64,000 bases of DNA from Berkiella sp963803015 (GTDB lineage Bacteria > Pseudomonadota > Gammaproteobacteria > Berkiellales > Berkiellaceae). Under the pieces are notes generated by a model. It was not told where the DNA came from. It made no database searches and worked only from the letters and a program-made list of their open reading frames with translations. Positions within the stretch are counted from its first letter, which is position 1; every line of letters starts with the position of its first letter. The DNA lies in the NCBI GenBank assembly GCA_963803015.1, contig CAWDKV010000004.1:744001-808000 (forward strand). Direction: 5' to 3'. Shown in pieces: positions 50,782-57,898 of the stretch. The translations under genes were made by a program, and so were the position numbers.

Positions 50782-51429
50782 ATGAACATTATTACTGGTA
50801 AAAAGAGAAGCCGCATCGACTGTTGATGAGTAGAAACGTTACTTGCACCTTACCAACAGGTGGTAATTGACATTGGTACAGGTGACGGTTCTTACGTATT
50901 GAAAAAAGCACGTGAAAAGCCTAATACCTTCTTTATCGGTATCGACTCTAACGCTGATAACCTTCGTGAATCTTCACAAAAGGCAGCGAAACGTCCGGAT
51001 AAGGGTGGATTAAGCAACGTTTTGTTCGTGCATGCTAACGCTGAGAGCTTGCCAAAAGAGCTCTTTGGTCTAGCGCATGAAGTAACAGTGAACCTTCCTT
51101 GGGGTTCCTTGTTAACAGCAGTAGCAAAACCTGATGTATCGGTGTTGCAAGAGATAGCCAAAATATGCCGACCCAAGGCAAGCTTAAGTGTTATTTTTGG
51201 TTATGAGCTTTGCAACGAGCAGAAGATGATTGAGCAATGTGGGTTACCTGAACTTAACCCCCTTTACCTCAATACCATCTTGACTGAAGCTTACTTGAGA
51301 GCCGGTTTTACAATTCAATGGTGTTATTTGACTCAAGATGAATTGAAAAAGCACCCGACTACTTGGGCTAAAAAGCTAGGTTTCGGTAAAAAACGTCAGT
51401 TTATTGCCATTCAAGGTGTGGCCTCCTAG
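50782..51429 (+). pseudogene. KamB/NpmA-like 16S rRNA (A1408-N1) methyltransferase, interrupted by two TGA codons
   Basis: From residue 29 the frame reads like NpmA: IDIGTGDGSYVLKKA (SAM motif), NTFFIGIDSNADNL, KGGLSNVLFVHANAESLP, VNLPWGSLL and TTWAKKLGFGKKRQF. The two Trp (PWG and TTW) correspond to NpmA Trp107 and Trp197 that hold the flipped A1408. Such enzymes give high-level aminoglycoside resistance. The ATG at 50782 has AAAGGAGAG upstream, and the segment from it to the SAM motif has the NpmA length (28 residues), but codons 15 and 16 are TGA TGA (50824-50829). A shortened protein could start at GTG 50860, without an SD and lacking the N-terminus. Either a recent pseudogene or an unusual start or readthrough. 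Confidence 0.8.
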
Positions 51430-51437
51430 GAGGTCAC
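51418..51437 (+). terminator. Hairpin at the end of the methyltransferase gene
   Basis: GTGGCCTCC-TA-GGAGGTCAC, with one wobble pair, contains the stop codon. It lacks a clean T-run, so termination is uncertain. Confidence 0.35.
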
Positions 51438-51542
51438 ATTCTCAATTCGAGCATAATCTACCATTACACTGCCGACCAGAGTCTTTGAATTTATAAAAAT
51501 CTTCTGGCGAATGAGGGAAATACCTGAGTTACTCATAATACA

Positions 51543-51571
51543 TTGAATTAATTATATATATCCGCTAGTAT
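51543..51571 (+). promoter_or_regulatory. Sigma70-type promoter for the acidic-tail protein
   Basis: TTGAAT (51543-51548) and TAGTAT (51566-51571) are 17 bases apart, 87 bases before the ATG at 51659. Confidence 0.45.
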
Positions 51572-51658
51572 AGGGATGGTTTATCAAACAATCACATTAA
51601 CTAACTTATTTTATTCACGCAAGCACGGACGCCTGTACACTTAAAGCAGGTAACAATC

Positions 51659-52696
51659 ATGCTCCCAGGCCCAGTAGAAAAAGAAAATATTGAAGCCGCC
51701 GCCGCGGCCGCAACTGATTCATTCAGACTCTCTCATATCGTCACTTCTCCGACCAGTCATAAAACCTTAACGACGATGCCTTCAGCTACCGTTCTTCAAA
51801 AGCTGGACTCACTTCGTTCCCGCGCACTTGCGGGAAAAGTTAAACGCACCTTAATCGAAATTTATTCTTATGTGACGCAAAGAATACCCGATGAAGGAGC
51901 TGATCACTTTTTTATTCATGTTGGCGCAACTGTTCATTATGAAAACTTCAGCAATTGTTTTATCAAAGGCTGTAATCACGGCCTAAAGGCAGCAGGCGTT
52001 GCCAATAATATTCAATCTACCCTCAATGATATAAAAGATGTGCTTGCAAGCCCTTACTGCGATGAAGCAGATCGTGCTCTTTTAACTTTATTTAAAAATT
52101 TATTGATTGTGCATAAAAATGCCATCTATCGTGCTTTAAAAAATACCTCCGCTGAGACGAAAGCACATATTAAAACCTATATGGCAGTAGATGCTGACGC
52201 TTATGAGATGGTGCTTTTAACTCCTGATGAATTAGTTGATGTGATCTCATGTTACCCTCCCAATGAGGAAAAGCGCACACCAAAAAGAAAAACAAAAGAC
52301 ACGCATGACAGTATTAGGGCTTTAGGTGCCATCCCTCCTTTCCCCAAAGACCCAAAGTGCATCAGAAGAAGGTTAGTGCTGAGTGAAGAAAATATTCCAG
52401 CCGCCGCCGCACCAGCAGGAACAGAAGGAACAGAAGACGATGACAACGCCGTCTCAAAATCAGCCACCAGCGCGGGTCAAGATAACTTGGAGTCTCTCTT
52501 TGCGTCTATCGTGCCGCCTTCTCTGACTTGGGCATTTGAAGAGGCTCTCCCCTCTTCTTGGCGCGCAAACCTGGATGATAGTTTTGGTAACGATGAAGGA
52601 CCAGAATCAGAACATCCTTCAGCAGAAAATTCAGATTCTGAACCCGAAGCAGAAGCAGAAGGTAAAAGGATTGAAAAAAGAAGAGGAAAATTCTAA
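51659..52696 (+). CDS. Hypothetical protein with NLS-like basic clusters and acidic tail
   Basis: 345 residues, no family recognised. A poly-Ala N-terminus (EAAAAAATD), a helical middle part, then two basic clusters: KRTPKRKTKD near residue 205 and KRIEKRRGKF at the C-terminus, similar to eukaryotic nuclear localisation signals. Between them is an acidic, Ser-rich stretch (EDDDNAV, SDSEPEAEAEG). Such a layout is rare in bacterial housekeeping proteins and suggests a host-directed, possibly nuclear, effector (inference). The SD AGG is about nine bases before the ATG. Ends at a shared bidirectional terminator. Confidence 0.65.
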   Translation: MLPGPVEKENIEAAAAAATDSFRLSHIVTSPTSHKTLTTMPSATVLQKLDSLRSRALAGKVKRTLIEIYSYVTQRIPDEGADHFFIHVGATVHYENFSNCFIKGCNHGLKAAGVANNIQSTLNDIKDVLASPYCDEADRALLTLFKNLLIVHKNAIYRALKNTSAETKAHIKTYMAVDADAYEMVLLTPDELVDVISCYPPNEEKRTPKRKTKDTHDSIRALGAIPPFPKDPKCIRRRLVLSEENIPAAAAPAGTEGTEDDDNAVSKSATSAGQDNLESLFASIVPPSLTWAFEEALPSSWRANLDDSFGNDEGPESEHPSAENSDSEPEAEAEGKRIEKRRGKF

Positions 52697-52710
52697 GCTG
52701 CTTTCCTCAT

Positions 52711-52754
52711 GCAAGCGCTCCCTTTGAATGTCATTCAAAGGGAGATTGCTCTTT
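52711..52754. terminator. Bidirectional terminator between convergent genes
   Basis: CTCCCTTTGAAT and ATTCAAAGGGAG form a 12-pair perfect stem (52718-52744) with a 3-base loop. GCAA and TTGC extend it, followed by CTCTTTTC on the + strand. Confidence 0.75.
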
Positions 52755-52758
52755 TCGC

Positions 52759-53058
52759 TTACTGCGCAGTTGAGCCCTCAAGGCCTGCCCATTGCGATAA
52801 CCCATAACCTCCAATCGCTGCTAGCGCATTACTTGAGAAATTCACGACCAAAAAGAGTTGCCTAGTCGTATTAGTTGCTGTGCCAATCATACCCAGCATC
52901 GGTAGATAACAAATCAAACCCAAAGTTGTTGCAAAAGCAATGGTCACAAAAGGATCCGCATTTTTCGACCCCATAATATAGCTAGTTATAAAACTAATAG
53001 CTGCTGTAGCGCTGCCCCCGCTTACTTGTTGCGTTTCCAAAGAGTTTAATTGTTGCAT
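52759..53058 (-). CDS. Bacteriocin-like peptide with double-glycine leader
   Basis: 99 residues. MQQLNSLETQQVSGG is a textbook double-glycine leader (LxxLE...VSGG), normally cut after Gly-Gly by the peptidase domain of an ABC exporter. The mature part (about 84 residues) is hydrophobic with three segments (SATAAISFITSYIMGS, VTIAFATTLGLICYLPMLGM, LFLVVNFSSNALAAIGGYGL), as in class II bacteriocins/microcins. A perfect AGGAGG is six bases before the ATG. No immunity or transporter gene is adjacent. Confidence 0.7.
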   Translation of the reverse strand: MQQLNSLETQQVSGGSATAAISFITSYIMGSKNADPFVTIAFATTLGLICYLPMLGMIGTATNTTRQLFLVVNFSSNALAAIGGYGLSQWAGLEGSTAQ

Positions 53059-53180
53059 ATTTATCCTCCTAGTTTTCTGTTATATAGCGTGCTTAAAAAT
53101 GAGATGTTAGACGCTATTATTTAATACTTTTAGCAGCCTCTTGAGGCATGTTAGTATACCCCGCTTAAAGGAGATGCAAT

Positions 53181-54905
53181 ATGGAAGATTCACTTTCCTT
53201 AACTCCAAAAGAGGCCCTGGCGAAATCATCTATCGTCACAAGTACGGCCTTACACTATGCTGCCATGATGGGGGATGTGCCCCAAATCTTACCCCTACTC
53301 AAAGCGGGTTATGACATTAATGCTCTAGATAAATTCGGTTGCTCTCCTTTAGATCTAGCGATTACCCATCACAACACCACCGCCGCTTTACTGATGGTGA
53401 ATCAAGGTCATCTTTACAACAGCGGGGCAAGAGCTTTATATCTGGCCTTAGAAGCAAACGAAGAAGCGGTGGCCAAAGCCATTATTTATCATCCTGAATT
53501 TCAAGGGGATGCGACAGCCTTTCGCGCGTTTCGCTGGAAACAAATCGATGTTTTAAACTTCCTCATTAATCAAGACATTGACATGCCTATCACCCAAACA
53601 TTGATGACTGCAAAAATGTTGGCGCACCGCTTTAGTTTGGATGGAAAAATAACTGTATACCCGCAAGGCTTCCCGCCTAATACACCTGTTGCACTCAGTT
53701 TAGAAGGACACTTTGGCGAAATTACAGCCAGAGAGAGTTATTTTTCTTTTCGTGATTATGTGGCTTATCTTAAAAAACAACCGCATTTACCCGAATATTT
53801 TTCTGTTTATTCCAACACCCTTGAAGTGCTTGCCTTTGCTGCTCAACCCCATTTAGATGGCAAGAAATGCATGGATAAATTATATGAATCCTACTTGCTG
53901 GATAAGCCAAAGGCCATTTTTGTACCAACAGGATGGGATGGCCATGCGGTCGGCGTGGTGATTCGCGGTGATATGCTTTTTAAGTGTAATCGTGGGATCG
54001 GCAGTGATGGTGAGCACGGCATCGTCGCCTATAAAATAGGTAACTTTTCTGGTTTTAGCGAATCTTTTTTTGATAAGATCATTGCTGCCCAAGGAAGCTC
54101 CTACTTTTTTCAAAAAGAAATCGATGAGCTCTTAGCTTTAAAAGAAGTCGCGCGCTTTGAAGCCACACCCCAAGTTGTTGGCAACTGTGCTTGGTTCAGT
54201 GCAATAGAGAGTATACACGCCATCTTGTTAGCTGAGTTTTCTGAACAAATGCAAGATCCACAATTAGCTTCCAAGCATGCCAATGAAGTGTATGAAGCTT
54301 GGGAATCTTTTGATCTCGATCATAGTATTCTGCAATTACCAACGCATTATCCTCTTCCGCATCAGAAAAAAATGATTGATGATGTACTGTTTAAATTAGT
54401 GCATGCTCATCATGACAGCCTGAATCCTGATGATCTTCGTCATTCTCTTTATGTGTTGCAATATGTCGATGAGCCAGAGCGCCTGTTACATGATCTAAAT
54501 GATCCACATTTTCATTTAACGGTCAGTCACCTCATCACCAAATATGTTGAAACTTATGAACACAGCCATTGGTATGATCGCCTTTATTTCTGGGTAGACA
54601 AAAGTCTTGATGTGATAGATTTGGGATATACTGATCAAACTTATGCTCTATATTCACAAGAAGTTAATTTTGGGAAATCCCTGCATCACCTCGTAAAAGA
54701 TCATCCTTCTCTTGTCATTTCTGCTCCTCCTGCGACGAAGGAAGACTTTGTACTGAAGTGGCAAGATGTCTTTCCCGATCACACCATGTTCTGTCTTGAT
54801 AGCGCTTCAACGGCCCCTCAGAAAACCAGCACCGCTGTCCCTTTTATTTCGCAGCTCGAACTTATTTTGCCCGAGATTATCGACCAGAATCATCAGATTA
54901 TTTAA
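53181..54905 (+). CDS. Ankyrin protein with a candidate cysteine-protease-like domain
   Basis: 574 residues. Two or three ankyrin repeats come first (STALHYAAMMGDVPQILPLL, KAGYDINALDKFGCSPLDLA). The middle has GWDGHAVGVVIRGDMLFKCN with His255 and Asn270, and later PQVVGNCAWFSAIESIHA with Gln331 and Cys336. The order His, Asn/Asp, Gln, Cys and the five- to six-residue Gln-Cys distance recall the CE clan, with a longer His-Cys interval (81) than in Ulp1 or YopJ. That catalytic reading is inference; the ankyrin part is plain. Likely an effector. AAAGGAGATGCAAT stands before the ATG. Confidence 0.7.
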   Translation: MEDSLSLTPKEALAKSSIVTSTALHYAAMMGDVPQILPLLKAGYDINALDKFGCSPLDLAITHHNTTAALLMVNQGHLYNSGARALYLALEANEEAVAKAIIYHPEFQGDATAFRAFRWKQIDVLNFLINQDIDMPITQTLMTAKMLAHRFSLDGKITVYPQGFPPNTPVALSLEGHFGEITARESYFSFRDYVAYLKKQPHLPEYFSVYSNTLEVLAFAAQPHLDGKKCMDKLYESYLLDKPKAIFVPTGWDGHAVGVVIRGDMLFKCNRGIGSDGEHGIVAYKIGNFSGFSESFFDKIIAAQGSSYFFQKEIDELLALKEVARFEATPQVVGNCAWFSAIESIHAILLAEFSEQMQDPQLASKHANEVYEAWESFDLDHSILQLPTHYPLPHQKKMIDDVLFKLVHAHHDSLNPDDLRHSLYVLQYVDEPERLLHDLNDPHFHLTVSHLITKYVETYEHSHWYDRLYFWVDKSLDVIDLGYTDQTYALYSQEVNFGKSLHHLVKDHPSLVISAPPATKEDFVLKWQDVFPDHTMFCLDSASTAPQKTSTAVPFISQLELILPEIIDQNHQII

Positions 54906-54950
54906 CTAAATTAATCTTTTAAAGCTCTCCTATTTTTATACCAATGCTCA

Positions 54951-55130
54951 TACCCATTACACTTCAAAATGCGGTTTTCTTTCTTCGTCTAAACGCTATC
55001 TTGAAACGATGTCTCTTTGCGAAAATCCCGAAATAGTCCTAGCTATTCCTTCGCTTTTCTCAGCCGACATCCTTTCAATCTCATCGTTTCATCTTGAAAC
55101 AAATCTCGCGTCTTGAAGCGTAATGGGTAT
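54951..55130. repeat. 180-bp nested palindrome before hinT
   Basis: TACCCATTACACTTCAA and TTGAAGCGTAATGGGTA are the outer arms. Inside, TTGAAACGATG pairs with CATCGTTTCA, GCGAAAA with CGCTTTTC, and AATAG with CTATT. No coding capacity. It differs in sequence from the family at 21855 and 26115. The hinT promoter would have to lie in or right after it. Confidence 0.65.
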
Positions 55131-55173
55131 ATACTAAACCGTATAAATAATGTATTAAAAAAAAGGAAGCAAG

Positions 55174-55509
55174 ATGGCGGACTGTCTTTTTTGTGATATG
55201 GCAAGTGGCAAAATCCCCACTGAAAAAGTGTATGAAGATTCTCAAATCTTTGTCATTAAAGATATTCATCCCAAGGCAAAAGTTCACTTACTTGTGATCC
55301 CAAAATTACATATTGAAAGCTTAGCTAAAGTGCAAGAAGAGCACAGCGCACTATTAGGATATGTCATGACATCCTTAAAGAATTTTGCGAAAGAACAAGG
55401 TTTAGATTCTTTTCGCACAATAGCCAATACCGGTAAAGGCAGCGGTCAAGCCATTTTTCATTTGCACTTTCACCTGTTAGGCGGCGACTCGCGCCTAGCG
55501 GGCTTTTAA
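55174..55509 (+). CDS. hinT: HIT-family nucleotide-binding protein
   Basis: 111 residues. CLFCDMASGKIPTEKVYED at the start, IHPKAKVHLLVIPKLHIES, and the His-triad HLHFHLLGG near the end. HinT hydrolyses adenosine phosphoramidates in the cytoplasm. GGAAGCAAG precedes the ATG. The Tat genes follow 24 bases later in the same direction, a usual gammaproteobacterial neighbourhood. Confidence 0.95.
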   Translation: MADCLFCDMASGKIPTEKVYEDSQIFVIKDIHPKAKVHLLVIPKLHIESLAKVQEEHSALLGYVMTSLKNFAKEQGLDSFRTIANTGKGSGQAIFHLHFHLLGGDSRLAGF

Positions 55510-55533
55510 AAACAAACAATAGATGAGGTTATT

Positions 55534-55728
55534 ATGGGCGTTAGCGGCATTAGTCCTGGTTCATTACTGCTTATTTTTTTAATCGTTGTCGTTTTATTTG
55601 GGAGCAAAAAACTCCAAGGTCTAGGTGAAGACTTAGGTAAAGCTTTTAAAGGGTTTCGCAAGGGATTTTCTACACCAGAAGACATCTCTCCTAATAAAGC
55701 ACAATCAGAGATCTCCAAGGATAATTAA
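55534..55728 (+). CDS. tatA: Twin-arginine translocase subunit TatA
   Basis: 64 residues: one N-terminal TM helix (SPGSLLLIFLIVVVLFG) followed by SKKLQGLGEDLGKAFKGFRK, the amphipathic helix typical of TatA. Multiple TatA copies form the pore for folded proteins. First gene of tatABC. Confidence 0.93.
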   Translation: MGVSGISPGSLLLIFLIVVVLFGSKKLQGLGEDLGKAFKGFRKGFSTPEDISPNKAQSEISKDN

Positions 55729-55731
55729 AGC

Positions 55732-55959
55732 ATGTTTCAAATAGGCTTTTGGGAATGCGTGGTTGTCGCTTTAGTCGCTTTATGGGTATTGGGTCCAGAT
55801 CAATTACCCACTGTTGCTCACTTGGCCGGTCGCTACTGCGCCCGTTTAAAAAAAGCAATGCTCTCTCTCAAAGCGGATTTTCAAGAAGCCAAAGAAGTCT
55901 CACAAACAACACTCACTTCCGGTGAAAAAAACACGCCTCCTAAAACGGACGAAGAATAA
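55732..55959 (+). CDS. tatB: Twin-arginine translocase subunit TatB
   Basis: 75 residues: FQIGFWECVVVALVALWVLGPDQLP, with the Pro-kink of TatB, then an amphipathic helix (ARLKKAMLSLKADFQEAKE). TatB forms the signal-peptide receptor with TatC. It is less than half the length of E. coli TatB (171), lacking most of the C-terminal tail. It begins three bases after tatA. Confidence 0.88.
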   Translation: MFQIGFWECVVVALVALWVLGPDQLPTVAHLAGRYCARLKKAMLSLKADFQEAKEVSQTTLTSGEKNTPPKTDEE

Positions 55960-55968
55960 GTAGACAAT

Positions 55969-56718
55969 ATGGTGAGCAATTTTGAGAAATATCTTCCTCA
56001 TCTGCTGGAGCTACGCAAAAGAGCTCTCCTTTGCTTGTATGTTTATATCAGTGTTCTTTTTGCCTTATTTTTTTTAAGTAATAAATTGTATACTTATCTC
56101 GCGCAACCCATATTAAATGTTTTGCCTGCGCCAAGTACACTCATTGCGACTCAAGTGCTCACCCCTTTTACAGCACCCTTAAAATTAGCGTTTTTTGCCT
56201 CACTGGTTTTAGTCTTTCCTTATATTTTATATCATCTCTGGGCTTTTATTGCGCCCGGCCTTTATCGCAAAGAGAAACGAGCCGTCGCTCCTCTTTTTCT
56301 GATGAGTACCCTTCTATTTTATCTTGGTATGGTGTTTGCTCACTTTGTAGTTTGCCCCTTAACCTTACGCTTTCTACTGTTAATGGCGCCAGAAGGGGTG
56401 ACGCTGATGACAGATTTTTCTGATTATCTTGATTTTATTTTAATGCTGTATTGGGTATTTGGATTAGCCTTTCAAGTCCCTGTTTTTACTTTTGTGCTGT
56501 TATGGACGAATGTTATTTCTCTTGAAGCCATCAAGAAAACACGTCCCTATGTTATTGTGGGGGCATTTATTGTTGGCATGATACTGACCCCACCCGATGT
56601 CGTCTCGCAGATCTGCTTAGCGATTCCCTTATGGTTTTTGTTTGAAGCAGGCGTTTTATGGGCGAAGTGGGTTTTGCCTTCTGCTAAGAGAGCGGTTGTA
56701 GCGGATCAATTAAGATAA
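55969..56718 (+). CDS. tatC: Twin-arginine translocase subunit TatC
   Basis: 249 residues with six TM helices. The signature LPHLLELRKRALLCL at the N-terminus, LAFFASLVLVFPYILYHLW and FVVCPLTLRFLL are TatC features. TatC recognises the twin-arginine motif in the inner membrane. Nine bases from tatB. Confidence 0.95.
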   Translation: MVSNFEKYLPHLLELRKRALLCLYVYISVLFALFFLSNKLYTYLAQPILNVLPAPSTLIATQVLTPFTAPLKLAFFASLVLVFPYILYHLWAFIAPGLYRKEKRAVAPLFLMSTLLFYLGMVFAHFVVCPLTLRFLLLMAPEGVTLMTDFSDYLDFILMLYWVFGLAFQVPVFTFVLLWTNVISLEAIKKTRPYVIVGAFIVGMILTPPDVVSQICLAIPLWFLFEAGVLWAKWVLPSAKRAVVADQLR

Positions 56719-56732
56719 ACCACAAAGAAAGA

Positions 56733-57683
56733 CTATACAAACATCTTCGCCATTTTCTCAGTCGCATTAATCAAAGCGTCGACAATCCCAGGTTCACTAG
56801 AAACATGACCGGCCTCTCTTACGATATAGAGTTCACTTTTAGGCCACGCTTGCTGCAACACATAGGCATTATCTAAAGTGCAAATCATATCGTAACGACC
56901 ATGGACAATGATCCCTGGAATTTTTTCTAGCTTATAGACTTCTCGCAGTATTTGATCAGCTTTGATAAAACAACGATTTTTAAAAAAGTGTGTTTCAATA
57001 AGCGCTAAACTCAAAGCGGTGTGCGGATCCGTAAAACGCTCTAAAACACGTTTACAAGGATTTAATGTAGCAGACGCCCCCTCCCATCTCGCCCAATGCT
57101 TAGCCGCTCCCATTTGCGCTAATTCATCTTCGCTATGTAAACGACGGTAATAAGCCTCTATCAGATCTCCCTGCTCTTCTTCAGGAATGGCATCAATAAA
57201 TTCCTTCCAATAATCTGGAAAAATGCGATTCGCGCCTTCTTGATATAACCATTGATAATCTTTTTCACGTCCCAAAAAAATACCACGTAAAATAAGACCA
57301 GAGACGTGATTTGGGTATTTTTCAGCATAGAGCAAACTCAAGGTGCTTCCCCATGAGCCTCCAAATAATATCCAACGCTCAATTTTTAAGTGCTTGCGCA
57401 ACGCCTCAATATCTTCGATTAAAGCTTTGGTGTTATTGTCTTCTAAAAGTCCGTAAGGGGTAGAGCGCCCACATCCTCTTTGATCAAACAAGATAATGCG
57501 ATAGAGCTCTGGATCAAAGAAACGCCTATCATCCACCGTACAACCCGCTCCAGGGCCACCATGAACAAATAAAACGGGCAATCCCTTCTGCTCGCCAGAT
57601 TCTTCATAATATAAAGCGTGGGGTGAGGTTACCTTGAGAAAATCTTGCGCATAAGGCTTGATGGGAGGGTATAACACTTTCAT
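56733..57683 (-). CDS. pip: Proline iminopeptidase
   Basis: 316 residues of the alpha/beta hydrolase fold: VHGGPGAGCT (oxyanion loop), DQRGCGRSTP, the nucleophile elbow GGSWGSTLSLLYAEKYP, and the late Asp and His (VHGRYDMIC, EAGHVSSEPG). It removes N-terminal proline from peptides. S33 family, cytoplasmic. Convergent to tatC. Confidence 0.93.
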   Translation of the reverse strand: MKVLYPPIKPYAQDFLKVTSPHALYYEESGEQKGLPVLFVHGGPGAGCTVDDRRFFDPELYRIILFDQRGCGRSTPYGLLEDNNTKALIEDIEALRKHLKIERWILFGGSWGSTLSLLYAEKYPNHVSGLILRGIFLGREKDYQWLYQEGANRIFPDYWKEFIDAIPEEEQGDLIEAYYRRLHSEDELAQMGAAKHWARWEGASATLNPCKRVLERFTDPHTALSLALIETHFFKNRCFIKADQILREVYKLEKIPGIIVHGRYDMICTLDNAYVLQQAWPKSELYIVREAGHVSSEPGIVDALINATEKMAKMFV

Positions 57684-57864
57684 GGGTGGCTTTCCTTTTC
57701 CTTAATACTAGCATCTTTAACCGCACAAGGAGGACGAGGGAAAATGACTTACCTCAAATAAAGAAAGTGGCTTACAAAGTTTTTAGTTTTTTACTCTATG
57801 TGTATTTTTCTAGCACGTGCCATAGTGAAGGTGTCAATCTCAAACCGACCCTATATCGGATTTA

Positions 57865-57893
57865 GCCTGGGATCATCTCCCAGGCCTTTTTTT
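57865..57893 (+). terminator. Rho-independent terminator on the + strand, with no + gene before it
   Basis: GCCTGGGA-TCATC-TCCCAGGC followed by CTTTTTTT. The T-run is on the + strand, yet both flanking genes (pip and typA) are on the - strand. This points to a short + strand transcript starting somewhere between 57690 and 57860. Confidence 0.75.
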
Positions 57894-57898
57894 GCAAA

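Noticed and set aside
50824..50829. UGA read as Trp or selenocysteine in the methyltransferase gene
   Set aside because: TGA is used as an ordinary stop elsewhere (ATGA overlaps in the HAD-pncC unit). NpmA has no Trp pair or Sec at these places, and I saw no SECIS-type hairpin.
57737..57760. Five-codon frame MTYLK after AGGAGG
   Set aside because: Too short and poorly spaced to call; mentioned only under the small-RNA candidate.
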